Source of the DNA: an uncultured Chloroflexota bacterium
GTDB lineage: Bacteria > Chloroflexota > Anaerolineae > Anaerolineales > Anaerolineaceae
Length of the DNA: 64,000 nt
Assembly (NCBI GenBank): GCA_902791025.1
Contig: CADATZ010000009.1
Location: forward strand, 1-64,000
Direction of reading: 5' to 3'
Within the stretch, counting starts at the first letter, position 1. Each line of letters starts with the position of its first letter. Positions 26,200 to 35,434 of the stretch are shown one piece after another. The notes beneath the pieces are model-generated. The model was not told the origin of the DNA. It saw only the letters and a program-made list of their open reading frames with translations, and made no database searches. The translations under genes and the position numbers were made by a program.

Positions 26200-26730
26200 T
26201 CAATAGGTTTTCTGCTTTGCCAGCCAGTTGAGCGTTTCGTCTTCACCCTTTTCGGCGAACATATGCAGGACCTTCAGCGCGAAGGCTTTGGTTTCCGGGT
26301 GAAGCTTATAGTATGATTCATGTTTCCTGAAATATTCCAGCGGATAATTCGGCTGCCAGGTGGTGCGGTTGTAGGTCTTTCCGGCGCTCAGCCAGTCGCA
26401 GAGCATTTCCTTCACATAATTCATGGGCATTTTCACGTAATATTCGGTTCCGTCATCTCGGAATTCCACCCAATATTCCCAATGGTGTTTATTCTTTGCC
26501 TTATGATGCAGCCAGGCTTCGGAGTATCCCTTTGCACGGCGTTCAGCCCCGATGGGAGAAGCCGTGCCCTGATAATAGCGGACAGAGGGAATCAGCTCAG
26601 TTAATGTAAATTTGCTGAAATCGTGAGTAAATCCCTGCCATGGGATCCCGACCCGGCAGCAGAATTTGAAAACCATGTGACGATGGGTCAGAACATTGTT
26701 GAGATGGCCGAAAAAATTTTTTACGTTCAT
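26200..26730 (-). CDS. DUF5662 family protein
   Basis: A 176-aa protein matching the DUF5662 family, often found in phages and bacterial genomes. Recognisable motifs are THRHMVFKFCCRVG, FTHDFSKFTLTELIPSVRYY and the His-rich AWLHHKAKNKHHWEYW, which may bind metal. No signal or membrane segment. Its position upstream of the terminase module suggests phage origin. Biochemical function unknown. Confidence 0.85.
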   Translation of the reverse strand: MNVKNFFGHLNNVLTHRHMVFKFCCRVGIPWQGFTHDFSKFTLTELIPSVRYYQGTASPIGAERRAKGYSEAWLHHKAKNKHHWEYWVEFRDDGTEYYVKMPMNYVKEMLCDWLSAGKTYNRTTWQPNYPLEYFRKHESYYKLHPETKAFALKVLHMFAEKGEDETLNWLAKQKTY

Positions 26731-27017
26731 GCGTTGATTATAATCCCGTTTCTCACGTCATAAATTGCTTGACAGAGAACCTTGAAAATGTTATGATTTT
26801 TCCGTTGACAAGCGTCAGCGGAAAGCCGGTTGAAATCGGTTTCAGAAATCTGCCTGTGAGAGATTACTTTGCTGCATTTCAGCGTGAAATTCTCTCTCCG
26901 GCTTCGGATCTCGAATCCATAACCCAAATCAATTACAGTATCAGAAGGTACTGACAGTTTTCAGAAGAAAGCTGCCGGGTGGTTACACCGGCAATTTTAT
27001 TCGTTAAGGAGAAAAAT

Positions 27018-27875
27018 ATGTCCAAAAAATTGTTTGTCCTTCTGCTGACCTTCTGCATGTTCTGCGGGATCTGCTTTGGCGCTTATGCATCTGAATATAC
27101 CGATGCTCATGGAAATGTGATCGAACTGGATGACTCCCTTGAGGCGTACAGTGAGGTGCTGCTGAATGGTGCGGATGACGCTGCCCGTAAAGGTGAAACG
27201 AACCTCGGTGACTTTTGGGCGGACGCGCTGCGCTGGTTCGCTGTTTCCGGAAAGATCAATGAATATTTTGAAGAGGATGATGTGGCCGCCGGCATCACAG
27301 CGCTTGATGTAGACGCGGATCATGTTGTCGCCCTCTGGAATGGCGGAAATCTGCGGGCTGATATCGAAATTGGCAAATTCAATGCCGAAAAGCTGGCGGA
27401 GGTGCTGCCTTACCCGAACAAAGCAGCTGTTGTTTACATGACCGGCGCGGAACTGGTGGAAGCTTTGGAAGCCGCCTCTCAGGGCCTGCCCTACAGTGAA
27501 GAAACCGCTGCCGCCTGCGCTTCCCTGATGCAGGTTTCCGGCCTGACGTATTCAGTCGATACATCAAAGGAATATGACAAGGGTGAAGCATACGGGGATA
27601 ACTGGTTCACCGCGGCAAGCCTGAGCCGTGTGTCTATTGAAGATGTCAATGGTCAGCCCTTTGATCCGGAAGCGGTTTACGCGGTGATCACCTCCAATGC
27701 CAATTTTAACGGCATGGATTCGTCTTATGTCTTCAAAGCTGCAGCGGAAGCCAACGGCCACAGCACGATTACGACCGCGGTGGTTCGTGATATCGTCTGG
27801 ATGTACCTGTCAGAGGAGCTGAACAACGTTATCGGTGAAAGCTATGCCGAAACGCAGGGAAGACTGACTCTGTAG
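27018..27875 (+). CDS. exported stand-alone 5'-nucleotidase C-terminal domain protein
   Basis: A 285-aa protein with a signal peptide (KLFVLLLTFCMFCGICFGAYA); AAGGAG precedes the ATG at 27018. The mature part matches the 5'-nucleotidase C-terminal domain: ARKGETNLGDFWADALRW, VALWNGGNLRADI, VLPYPNKAAVVYMTGAELVEALE and a C-terminal segment with ITSNANFNG. The N-terminal metallophosphatase domain that carries the catalytic metals in normal 5'-nucleotidases is absent. It may be a binding protein or depend on a partner. The following MoxR gene is separated by repeats. Confidence 0.85.
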   Translation: MSKKLFVLLLTFCMFCGICFGAYASEYTDAHGNVIELDDSLEAYSEVLLNGADDAARKGETNLGDFWADALRWFAVSGKINEYFEEDDVAAGITALDVDADHVVALWNGGNLRADIEIGKFNAEKLAEVLPYPNKAAVVYMTGAELVEALEAASQGLPYSEETAAACASLMQVSGLTYSVDTSKEYDKGEAYGDNWFTAASLSRVSIEDVNGQPFDPEAVYAVITSNANFNGMDSSYVFKAAAEANGHSTITTAVVRDIVWMYLSEELNNVIGESYAETQGRLTL

Positions 27876-27901
27876 AGGTCAGTGAGTTTACTATTCACGG
27901 A

Positions 27902-27962
27902 GCACATGGGGACTGGCGCCTTGTGCTGCGCAGCCAATACAAGTGTGCCTGTCCCCATGTGC
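27902..27962. repeat. 61-bp REP-like palindrome, forward copy
   Basis: GCACATGGGGAC...GTCCCCATGTGC, with a slightly diverged loop, 27 bp after the stop at 27875. A smaller hairpin (GGGACAG...CTGTCCC near 28029-28057) lies between it and the MoxR start. Confidence 0.85.
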
Positions 27963-28073
27963 GTCACTGCAATATTGGCTGACGTGAGAACGGTAACGAT
28001 AAGGTGACCGCTGCGCGGTCTTTAATAGTGGGACAGTGAGATACGTCCCCCTGTCCCAAAAGGGAAGAATTTT

Positions 28074-29018
28074 ATGCGGAGTGAACTGGAAGCGGTTGTT
28101 TCGGAAGTTGAAAAGGCTGTCGTCGGGAAGCGTGCTGTTATTGAAAAGACGCTGATGGCGATGCTGGCGGATGGGCATGTGTTGCTGGATGATATTCCCG
28201 GTATGGGGAAGACCACGCTGGCTATTGCGCTTGCCCATGCGATTGGGCTGAGCAGCCGCCGTATTCAGTTCACTCCTGATGTGCTGCCCTCCGATATCGT
28301 CGGTTTCTCGATTTATGAGAAAGTAAGCGGTGATTTTATCTATCGTCCCGGAGTTTTGAATGGGGCGAACCTTGTCCTTTGCGATGAGATCAATCGCGCT
28401 TCCGCCCGGACGCAATCAGCTTTGTTGGAGGCGATGGAAGAACGTCAGGTGACAGTGGACGGGACGACTTATCCGTTGGAGAAGCCTTTTCTGATCATCG
28501 CTACACAGAACAATGTCGGTACAAGCGGTACACAGATCCTGCCTTATGCGCAAATTGACCGCTTTCTGGTTCGGCTTTCCCTGGGGTATCCGGATCATGA
28601 GTCGCAGATTGCCATGCTGCGGGACCGGCGTCAGTCGGATCCGCTGAAGGAGATCCGTCCTGTTTTATCCAAAGAGGATTTTCTGCGGATGCAGGAGAAT
28701 GTGCATCAGGTCACGGTTCGGGAGAATGTGCTGGACTATATTTCCCGGCTTTCGATCGCGTCTCGTGAGCATGAGATGATCGAGATCGGCATCAGTCCGC
28801 GCGGTGCGCTTTACCTGTGCCGGACCGCGATGGGGAAGGCCTGGATGGATGGACGTGATTATGTGACCGGTGCGGATGTGCGGGATGTCTTTCTGGATGT
28901 CTGTGCGCATCGGGTGATCCTGAGCCGGAAAGGAATTTCGGACGGAATGACCGCAGCGCTTCTCCTTCAGGAAATTCTGGGGGCGGTTGAGAATCCGGAC
29001 CGCAGGGCAGGAAGGTGA
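28074..29018 (+). CDS. MoxR-family AAA+ ATPase
   Basis: A 314-aa ATPase. Walker A GMGKTTLA follows LLDDIP, Walker B is LVLCDEINRA, and sensor ATQNNVGTSGTQ and the AAA_lid region are present. MoxR proteins act as chaperones for metal insertion or complex assembly and are usually linked to DUF58 and vWA or transglutaminase proteins. The next gene (DUF58) overlaps by 4 bp (GTGA), so the two are translationally coupled. Confidence 0.93.
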   Translation: MRSELEAVVSEVEKAVVGKRAVIEKTLMAMLADGHVLLDDIPGMGKTTLAIALAHAIGLSSRRIQFTPDVLPSDIVGFSIYEKVSGDFIYRPGVLNGANLVLCDEINRASARTQSALLEAMEERQVTVDGTTYPLEKPFLIIATQNNVGTSGTQILPYAQIDRFLVRLSLGYPDHESQIAMLRDRRQSDPLKEIRPVLSKEDFLRMQENVHQVTVRENVLDYISRLSIASREHEMIEIGISPRGALYLCRTAMGKAWMDGRDYVTGADVRDVFLDVCAHRVILSRKGISDGMTAALLLQEILGAVENPDRRAGR

Positions 29019-30076
29019 TCAAACGACGTCTGATCTGGCTGCTGTGGCTCCTGGCCACCGGTGGTTTGTATTTTTTTGAAAACAACAGCGGGACACGGAT
29101 CGTCTTTGCCGCTTCGCTTTTGGTGCCCCTGTCTTCCATGCTTTGCGCGCTGTGGTGTGCGGATCGGGTCCGCTTTGACTTTTCCGTCCCGAATGTGGTG
29201 CAGAAAGGTGAGCAATTCGGGTGTGAGGTCAAGGCTTCCGGATCTGTATTGCTCGCCGGATGTATTCCCTGCTGCGCGATTATTGTTGAGAACTCGCTGG
29301 TGGGGGATCGTTTTGAAAGCGGTGTCCTTTCGGTTGATGGGAAACGTACTATTCAGCTGAGCAGCGCATACTGCGGCAGTCTGTTGATTTGTTTTCAGTT
29401 CAATACGATTGAGGACCGTTTTGGTTTGTTCCGTTTTCCGCTTCCGAAGCCTGTGAAGATCGAGAAAAGGGTTATCGTCCGTCCGGAGCTTCAGCCGGTG
29501 AGTTTTCCCGGTATAGAAGGGGACGAGAGCGGCATTGATGGTGCTGGGATGGCTGCCGGACGCGGAACGGATCCTTCCGCCTGGAGCGGTATCCGGGAGT
29601 ATGTCCCGGGTGACCCGGTGCGGCAGATCCATTGGAAGCTTTCGGTCAAGACGGATCGGATGCTGATCCGGGAAGTCGAGGGGGAGGCTTCGGAAGGTCT
29701 GCTGTTGTGGCTGGAAACTTCACCGGTGGAGGCGGATCCTGCGGCTATGGATCAGGCAGCAGAGGGGCTGCTTTCCCTTTCTCATTCGCTGTGTCTGGAA
29801 AATGTTCCGCACAGAGCAGCCTGGTTTGATCAGGAGCGGGAGGAAGTGGAGCAGATGGTTGTGCGGTCTTCGGCGGATTTTGAGTCCATGCAGGAAGCTC
29901 TGTTGTCTGCGAGGTCGGCAGCAGGTGGAAAGTCTGCCGTGGGAGAAGAGATTCCCTCCGGCAAGGTGATCCGTTTCGATCCTAAGCACATCGGGGACTG
30001 GCCCCGAAGGGACCTGTACCCGTCTCACGAGCATAGCGGGATGGCCAAACAACATGATCATCAGTCGGCAAGATGA
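29015..30076 (+). CDS. DUF58 domain protein
   Basis: A 353-aa protein with GTG start overlapping the moxR stop; CAGGGCAGG upstream serves as ribosome binding site. Two N-terminal membrane helices (LIWLLWLLATGGLYFF; IVFAASLLVPLSSMLCALW) precede a beta-domain and the DUF58 core (RGTDPSAWSGIREYVPGD, VRQIHWKLSVKTDRMLIREVEGE). The last 25 codons (from about 29994) are encoded by a GGGGACTGG-type repeat, so the C-terminus has been replaced or extended by repeat sequence. Confidence 0.88.
   Translation: MIKRRLIWLLWLLATGGLYFFENNSGTRIVFAASLLVPLSSMLCALWCADRVRFDFSVPNVVQKGEQFGCEVKASGSVLLAGCIPCCAIIVENSLVGDRFESGVLSVDGKRTIQLSSAYCGSLLICFQFNTIEDRFGLFRFPLPKPVKIEKRVIVRPELQPVSFPGIEGDESGIDGAGMAAGRGTDPSAWSGIREYVPGDPVRQIHWKLSVKTDRMLIREVEGEASEGLLLWLETSPVEADPAAMDQAAEGLLSLSHSLCLENVPHRAAWFDQEREEVEQMVVRSSADFESMQEALLSARSAAGGKSAVGEEIPSGKVIRFDPKHIGDWPRRDLYPSHEHSGMAKQHDHQSAR
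29994..30033. repeat. GGGGACTGGCCCC repeat forming the 3' end of the DUF58 CDS
   Basis: cggggactggccccgaaggg followed by acctgtacccg matches the repeats near 4588, 24799 and 25895. It is read in frame by the DUF58 gene. Confidence 0.6.
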
Positions 30077-30229
30077 TGTGGGCGGACCTTCAGGTCCGTC
30101 CCCGCTGGTTGGTTCGTGTATCGTAACATTAGAAAGCAGTTTCAGTGAAATGAGGTCTTCAGACTATTGATTTTCTTCCTATTTCTGAGTAAAATAATAA
30201 GAGGAGGAAACTGTTCAGAGACCGAAGAC

Positions 30230-30291
30230 GCACATGGGTACAGACACGCTTGTGTCGGCTTCGCGACAGCAAGGTATCAGTCCCCAAGTGC
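30230..30291. repeat. REP-like palindrome, reverse and diverged copy
   Basis: GCACATGGGTACAGACACGC...ATCAGTCCCCAAGTGC; several arm mismatches suggest an old copy. Confidence 0.7.
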
Positions 30292-30326
30292 TTCGTCCTG
30301 AATAAATATAATAGGGGAATATCAGT

Positions 30327-30609
30327 GCAGAACTGAAGGATGTCATTGAGAAGGTATCCGGTGAGTTCAGTCAGGCTTTGGATGACGCTGTGAATGCTGT
30401 GAAAGCCAGTGAGGAAGTATATGTGGCTCAACATGAGAGATAACGAGATTCGGGCGGAAGGACGAAAGGAAGGTATGGTCTTTCAGGCTGTAAAAATGTA
30501 CCGTGATTTGACCTCTTTAAGTGACGCTCAGATCATGGAGAAAATCATGAGTGATTTCCAGCTTTCAAGAGAGCAGGCTGAAAAATATTTAGATCCGGCA
30601 TTTGCGTAA
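30327..30609 (+). pseudogene. C-terminal remnant of an Rpn/PD-(D/E)XK-type transposase-associated protein
   Basis: Two overlapping frames give one continuous helical tail: ELKDVIEKVSGEFSQALDDA up to VYVAQHER, then after a frame change RDNEIRAEGRKEGMVFQAVKM and a C-terminal SDFQLSREQAEKYL. The EGRKEG segment before a short helical tail is typical of the ends of Rpn-family (recombination-promoting nuclease) proteins. The catalytic part is absent and there is no good start codon. Confidence 0.5.
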
Positions 30610-30614
30610 ATTTT

Positions 30615-31772
30615 ATGGAAAAGGCAGCAAAAAATATCAGCGGGATCAGTTTGAAATCCTCAGATCTTGCTGGGAGAATGAGTATCAAAAGCAAAATAAG
30701 CGCCGCGTTTCTGGCGCTTATTCTTGTTTCCGTTTTGCTGCTTTTCCTCCTTCCGGGTGCCCGGGACGGTACGAAAGTCCTGATTAACCGGCTGTTTGAC
30801 ATGAGTGAAGCTGTCAATGCTTATTCCTATGCTCACTTTGAGACGGTTCCGGATCAACCGGTAGGGACGGCAGTGGTTCTTTTGGGATTGATCCTTTTCG
30901 GACTGACCGGTATTGCTTTCAGTTGGAAGGAGCCTGTTTTTCTTCTTCTCTGCGCTGCACTGACCGCCGGCGTTCAGGCATATTTCGGACTTTCCCTGCC
31001 CGCATGGGTGAATGTGAGCTTTTTTTCACTGTTGGGGCTGTTGCTGATGCGCGGGAAGCGAACCCCGGGAAGTCTGGTTTTTTATACGGTTGTAATAGGA
31101 CTGTGCATCGGGGTGATCCTGACGCAGTATCCGGGTGTGGACAGCTGGATCGAAAACCAATCGGAGTTTGTCCGGGATCAGCTGACACGATCCGCTGTAC
31201 CGGCTGGCGGTCTTTCCGGAACGGAATCGGATGAATTGATCGAAACGCGGCATGTGAATTCGCGTTCCCTGATCAGCGGGGAGGGTGAGTCGCAGACGCA
31301 GCGAGAATTTCAGTTGATCACGAAGGATCAGGAGCAGATCTCACTCCCGGAATGGGCAGAGCCGCTTGCTGATCTTCTGCCATTTATCCTGATAGCGGTT
31401 TTTGCCGTTTTTCTTTGTTTTCTATTGGGAAAGGCAGTCATCAGGAGCAGAAAGGCTGCGGCGGAACGGCGGATGTTTTACGCGGAAGACAGATCCGCGG
31501 CAGTATGTGTCATGTTCCGGTATATTGCAGACCGATTGGAAGCATTCGGATATGGGGCAGGAAATGTGCCCTTCCGGGAATGGGCTGTGAGTCTTGGAAT
31601 TAAACTTTCGGAAGCGTATGCGGCAAGTTTCAGCAGCTGTGTGCCGGTTTTTGAGTCCGCGCTTTACAGTGGGAAACAAACAACCGAAGAGGATTGGTCC
31701 CGGGTGATGTCGCTGCTGGAGGAGACGGAAGCACTTAAGCGCCGCTCTGCCGCGGTATCAGGATATAAATAA
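30615..31772 (+). CDS. membrane protein of the MoxR/DUF58 cluster
   Basis: A 385-aa protein with about five to six N-terminal helices (residues about 25-175), an extracytoplasmic segment, a further helix (LLPFILIAVFAVFLCFLLGKAVI, about 260-282) and a cytoplasmic helical domain that resembles the DUF4129-like tails of proteins encoded with MoxR and DUF58. No transglutaminase Cys-His-Asp triad is visible. It may be the membrane component of the cluster. The start codon follows only a weak ribosome binding site. Confidence 0.7.
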   Translation: MEKAAKNISGISLKSSDLAGRMSIKSKISAAFLALILVSVLLLFLLPGARDGTKVLINRLFDMSEAVNAYSYAHFETVPDQPVGTAVVLLGLILFGLTGIAFSWKEPVFLLLCAALTAGVQAYFGLSLPAWVNVSFFSLLGLLLMRGKRTPGSLVFYTVVIGLCIGVILTQYPGVDSWIENQSEFVRDQLTRSAVPAGGLSGTESDELIETRHVNSRSLISGEGESQTQREFQLITKDQEQISLPEWAEPLADLLPFILIAVFAVFLCFLLGKAVIRSRKAAAERRMFYAEDRSAAVCVMFRYIADRLEAFGYGAGNVPFREWAVSLGIKLSEAYAASFSSCVPVFESALYSGKQTTEEDWSRVMSLLEETEALKRRSAAVSGYK

Positions 31773-31774
31773 TT

Positions 31775-32968
31775 ATGTGTATTTTCAGAACTCGAAATGC
31801 CGCACATGGGGACAGGCATTTTTCCTTTGCTCATTTCCGCACATGGGGACAGGCACGCTTGTGTCGGCTGCGCGACACAAGATGCCAGTCCCCATGTGCT
31901 TCGGGCTTCGCGACACAAGGTGCCAGTCCCCACGTGCTTCGTTCCTGGCGGCAGAATCTGTGGAGTATTTTCTTGTGCTGCCTGATTTTGCCGCTGCTGT
32001 GCGGATGCCGTGTCCGTTTGACTTCTGTTCAAGTGGCGGAAACAGCGGTTCTTCCTGAGACTGAGGCGCTGTCTTCGGATGGTGCGTTGCTCGCTGAGGA
32101 TGCGACCGGCCAGACGGATGATAATTCCGGAGATAAGCTTAAAGAAATTATTGATAACAATGGAGAAACAATAGAAAATCCTGATTCTTTAAGAAAAGAA
32201 TTTGATGAAAACGCCTCGGTTGAAATTACCGGCGGTACGGACCGTTTGATCCATCAAGAGGGGGAGGGTGAAGGATCCTTTAAGGATTCAGAAGACTCTG
32301 TTTCTAATAATTTTAAGCTTAAAGAAAATGCTGATGATACAGCTCTTCTGACTGTATCGGCTGATGAAGCGGAAGAGACCGGCGTTTCCGAAGATGGTGA
32401 AGAAGCTGACAGCATGCTGGAATATTATACTGTGCTCCTGCAGGATCGGAACCGCTCCTTGTTCGAATGCAAGCGGCTGAATGTTTATTGGGAAACGCCT
32501 CAGGATCATGTGACGATCTTCAAAACTTCCCCGGAACACAGTATGATCCTGAACGCGGGGGCGTATGATGTTTCTGCCCGGCTGATGGAAGAGAACCTTA
32601 CAGTTGATGACGGCTGGGTGGTTCGTAAAAATCCCGGTGTGATCGTAAAGGTTGTCCCGGGTGATGTGCTTAGCAGTTCGGTTTCTTCTGAGGATGCGGC
32701 GGACATCGTCCTGTCTGAATTACGTTCCCGGGATGGATGGAATGGAATCGATGCCATCCGTCAGGAACGGGTCGTTCTTCTTTCTGAAGAATTGCTTACG
32801 GAACACTGGCTGCAGACCACCGCGATGCTGGTGCTCGCGAAAACAGCCAATCCGGATCTTTATGAAGATATTGATCTCAATGACGCGCTGCGGCAGCTCG
32901 CGCTTGAAGCAACCGGTTCCGTGCCGGAGGGGGTGTTTTGGATGTTAGGTGCTGGGGGCAGGAGTTAG
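31775..32968 (+). CDS. lipoprotein-like periplasmic-binding-type protein with repeat-derived N-terminus
   Basis: A 397-aa frame whose first 55 or so codons are REP-like palindrome (31802-31938), read in frame. The native start is probably lost or is the GTG within the repeat near 31934, because a signal sequence with a lipobox-like end (IFLCCLILPLLCGC) begins directly afterwards. An acidic Ser/Asp/Glu-rich linker follows (about 95-215), then an alpha/beta domain (ECKRLNVYWETPQDHVTIF; DDGWVVRKNPGVIVKVVPG; ADIVLSELRSRDGWNGIDAI) that resembles the second lobe of BtuF/TroA-type binding proteins. The stop TAG is the first unit of a heptad array. Likely surface anchored; ligand unknown. Confidence 0.6.
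   Translation: MCIFRTRNAAHGDRHFSFAHFRTWGQARLCRLRDTRCQSPCASGFATQGASPHVLRSWRQNLWSIFLCCLILPLLCGCRVRLTSVQVAETAVLPETEALSSDGALLAEDATGQTDDNSGDKLKEIIDNNGETIENPDSLRKEFDENASVEITGGTDRLIHQEGEGEGSFKDSEDSVSNNFKLKENADDTALLTVSADEAEETGVSEDGEEADSMLEYYTVLLQDRNRSLFECKRLNVYWETPQDHVTIFKTSPEHSMILNAGAYDVSARLMEENLTVDDGWVVRKNPGVIVKVVPGDVLSSSVSSEDAADIVLSELRSRDGWNGIDAIRQERVVLLSEELLTEHWLQTTAMLVLAKTANPDLYEDIDLNDALRQLALEATGSVPEGVFWMLGAGGRS
31839..31899. repeat. 61-bp REP-like palindrome, reverse copy, with flanking partial copies
   Basis: Full copy GCACATGGGGAC...GTCCCCATGTGC; a truncated left arm starts at 31802 and an extra right half runs 31904-31938. All lie inside the frame starting at 31775. Confidence 0.85.
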
Positions 32969-33115
32969 GAATTAGGAATTAGGGTTTAGGTGTTCGGGGT
33001 TAGAGGCTGGGGTTTAGATATTAGGAATTAGGAGACAGGAGTTAAAGAAATATCAAGCATACCCTTCATTCCCCGGTTCCCAACCACCAATTCCCAATCC
33101 CTAATCCCTAACTAC
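32955..33115. repeat. inverted heptad-repeat element
   Basis: TTAGGAA, TTAGGAA, TTAGGGT, TTAGGTG on the left; AATCCCT, AATCCCT, AACTACT on the right. The stop of the upstream gene (32966-32968) is in the first units; the right arm ends about 55 bp before the start at 33171. Confidence 0.75.
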
Positions 33116-33170
33116 TTTCGTGTATAATTATAAGCAGAGATAATGATTTTTATCAGCCGGGAGAGATGTT

Positions 33171-35405
33171 ATGGCTTATACATATTTTGAAACAATGCGG
33201 CAGCGGAATCTTGCCGCTTACGGTATTGAAAACAGTCCTTCTGAACCATATTTGAGTAGATCTGAAGAAAATGAAAATGATTTAAAATCCGCAGCACTTC
33301 GCTTTATCCATAACCGCTGTGAAGGGTTGAAATTTAATGATCAGATTGAAGAACTGGAACTCAAAAGCAATGTTCTAAAAGGAATCGGTGCCAAAAGCGG
33401 GCAGATCCCTTACAACATGCAGATGGACATCAACCGCTTATGTCTGGAACGGAAGCTGGAAGTTTTCATTGATTCCGGTGTTGCAGAGGATGCTTATGAT
33501 GTTTATTACTGCTATCTGGAAATGTTTTTCGGACGATACGGAAAATCTAAAAAGATGGTGGAATTGCTTTCCGAATTTGAAGCCAACGGCAGTTCGCTGT
33601 TGATGAAGCACCGCGACCATTATTCTCATTCCGTTTATGTTTTTGTTCTGGGACTGGCGATTTATGAGACAAATAAACATTTCCGCCGGACATTTAAAGA
33701 GCATTACGGTTTCAATACCGATGAATCTGATAAAGATCAGGACCGCAAGGCTGCGAATATGTTCCTGGAATTTTGGGGATTGACTGCACTTTTCCATGAT
33801 ATCGGTTATCCTTTTGAGCTGCCGTTTGAACAATCGATTTCCTATTATGAGGTGGAAGGTGAAAAACGCGGAGAAGGTAAGCCGTATCTGGCATATTGTG
33901 ATATGGACAAGCTTGTCAGCCTGAGCCTGGCAGAGCAGGTCCATTTGCGGAAGCTTTTCGGCAGGACTTTTTCTACTACCGAAGAATTGTTTGCCTGGGG
34001 TATTACTCAAAAATTAGGTGCGAAGTATGGATTTACCGAAGAATATCTCCTGGACAAGATCCATTCCAAGCCTGTTCATCCGGACAGTTTCGGTTATTAT
34101 ATGGACCATGCTTATTTCAGTGCGGTGCGGCTGTATCATGAGATCGTCAAGGATTCCGATGATCCTGGAAAAATCAATGCAGATATCATTAGCTGGGAAC
34201 ATTTGGATGCACTGACGGCGATTCTGCTTCACAACAGTTTGTATAAATTTGCGATCGCCTTCTATAAGGTCGATGACAATCCGCTGCCGATGGATCTGCA
34301 TCCGTTGGCTTATCTGCTTATGCTTTGTGATGAACTGCAGTGTTGGGATCGGACGGCTTACGGACGTAATTCGCGTATTGAGCTCCATCCTACGGATGTT
34401 GATTTCGATTTCAGTAATAATGCCATCAAAGCGGTTTATCATTTTGATAAAAGCGAACAGGAACGCATTGATAGCTATAACCACCAATATGAAGAATGGG
34501 TAAAAAACGGCAGTCTGAAAAAGGATGAACCGCGTTTGAAGGATTACAGCGATATGGCCGCTCCTGCCCAGCGATTTGTCGGTGATATCCGCCGAATCGT
34601 TGATATGACCGGGATCCCGTTGTATGTCACGCAGGATATGGAAGTGGTTGACCGTTCGAATAAGCATACCTATCTTTCCAACTCCAATTTTCTCCATTTG
34701 TTTGATTTCGCGGTTGCGCTGAATGCCCGCTATAATCATAAGGGAGAAGAGATGACGATCCCCACGAAAGTGCTTGAGGGTGAATTTGAAAAGCTTTCTC
34801 TGGAATATCAGCTGTCCAATATTAATCAGGCAAAAAGTTTTGGAAAATACTTGAATTCGCTGGGTTGTTTTTTTACCGATAAACCGGTTGATTATGATAT
34901 GGTATATGAATTTATGCCCGATCAGATGGAAATCATCGGGCCGATGGAGCATGAACGCTGGGTCCGTGAACATATTGCCATGGGCTGGAAGACGGGAAGT
35001 GATTACGAGACACTGCCGCTTGAAAAACTGCCCGAGGCTGCGGATGAAAAGGCGGCTCGGGCAATGGTGCGGGAACAGCTGCGCATGCATAAGCTCACGA
35101 TGGAGGGAAATCCGACTGAGGATGAGGTGTTTGATCATTATGCAGCACTCCCGGATTCGGAGAAAGATAAGGATGTCGAGCCTTTCAACAGCATGCTGAA
35201 ACTGATCCGCCGTTTTGACGGTTTGCGGATCTATCACCTGAACGATGAGATCCTTCGCGGGGCATCGATTGGCAGGATCTCACGCCGCGGATTGAAGATG
35301 TATGTGGAGACGGTTCAGGAGGTGCAGAAGCAGATGAAGGGCAAAGGGAAGATGACGCCGGAAGAGTACCGTATGGTGCTGCAGCGGCTGCTCGAAAAGC
35401 TTTAG
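33171..35405 (+). CDS. HD-domain protein with C-terminal RyR domain
   Basis: A 744-aa soluble protein; GGGAGAG precedes the ATG. An HD-type phosphohydrolase core is visible: H153 in HYSHSVYVFVLGLAIY, the H209-D210 pair in ALFHDIGYPFE, H313, H354 in ILLHNSLYK and D387 in LCDELQCWD, consistent with a metal-dependent nucleotide hydrolase. Near the C-terminus EHERWVREHIAMGWKTG (about 593-609) and the later FNSMLKLIRRFDGLRIYHL match the RyR domain, which in bacteria is proposed to sense nucleotide-like ligands. No partner effector or transmembrane protein lies adjacent. The role in signalling or defence is inference. Confidence 0.8.
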   Translation: MAYTYFETMRQRNLAAYGIENSPSEPYLSRSEENENDLKSAALRFIHNRCEGLKFNDQIEELELKSNVLKGIGAKSGQIPYNMQMDINRLCLERKLEVFIDSGVAEDAYDVYYCYLEMFFGRYGKSKKMVELLSEFEANGSSLLMKHRDHYSHSVYVFVLGLAIYETNKHFRRTFKEHYGFNTDESDKDQDRKAANMFLEFWGLTALFHDIGYPFELPFEQSISYYEVEGEKRGEGKPYLAYCDMDKLVSLSLAEQVHLRKLFGRTFSTTEELFAWGITQKLGAKYGFTEEYLLDKIHSKPVHPDSFGYYMDHAYFSAVRLYHEIVKDSDDPGKINADIISWEHLDALTAILLHNSLYKFAIAFYKVDDNPLPMDLHPLAYLLMLCDELQCWDRTAYGRNSRIELHPTDVDFDFSNNAIKAVYHFDKSEQERIDSYNHQYEEWVKNGSLKKDEPRLKDYSDMAAPAQRFVGDIRRIVDMTGIPLYVTQDMEVVDRSNKHTYLSNSNFLHLFDFAVALNARYNHKGEEMTIPTKVLEGEFEKLSLEYQLSNINQAKSFGKYLNSLGCFFTDKPVDYDMVYEFMPDQMEIIGPMEHERWVREHIAMGWKTGSDYETLPLEKLPEAADEKAARAMVREQLRMHKLTMEGNPTEDEVFDHYAALPDSEKDKDVEPFNSMLKLIRRFDGLRIYHLNDEILRGASIGRISRRGLKMYVETVQEVQKQMKGKGKMTPEEYRMVLQRLLEKL

Positions 35406-35434
35406 GTTTGGCTCTATTCAGCGCCGGAAGTATC

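Noticed and set aside
22923..26730. Intact prophage
   Set aside because: Only a terminase-like gene, a broken partner and a DUF5662 gene are present; no capsid, tail, integrase or lysis genes.
26769..26954. 61-codon plus-strand frame
   Set aside because: No ribosome binding site or recognisable domain; it overlaps the promoter side of the DUF5662 gene.
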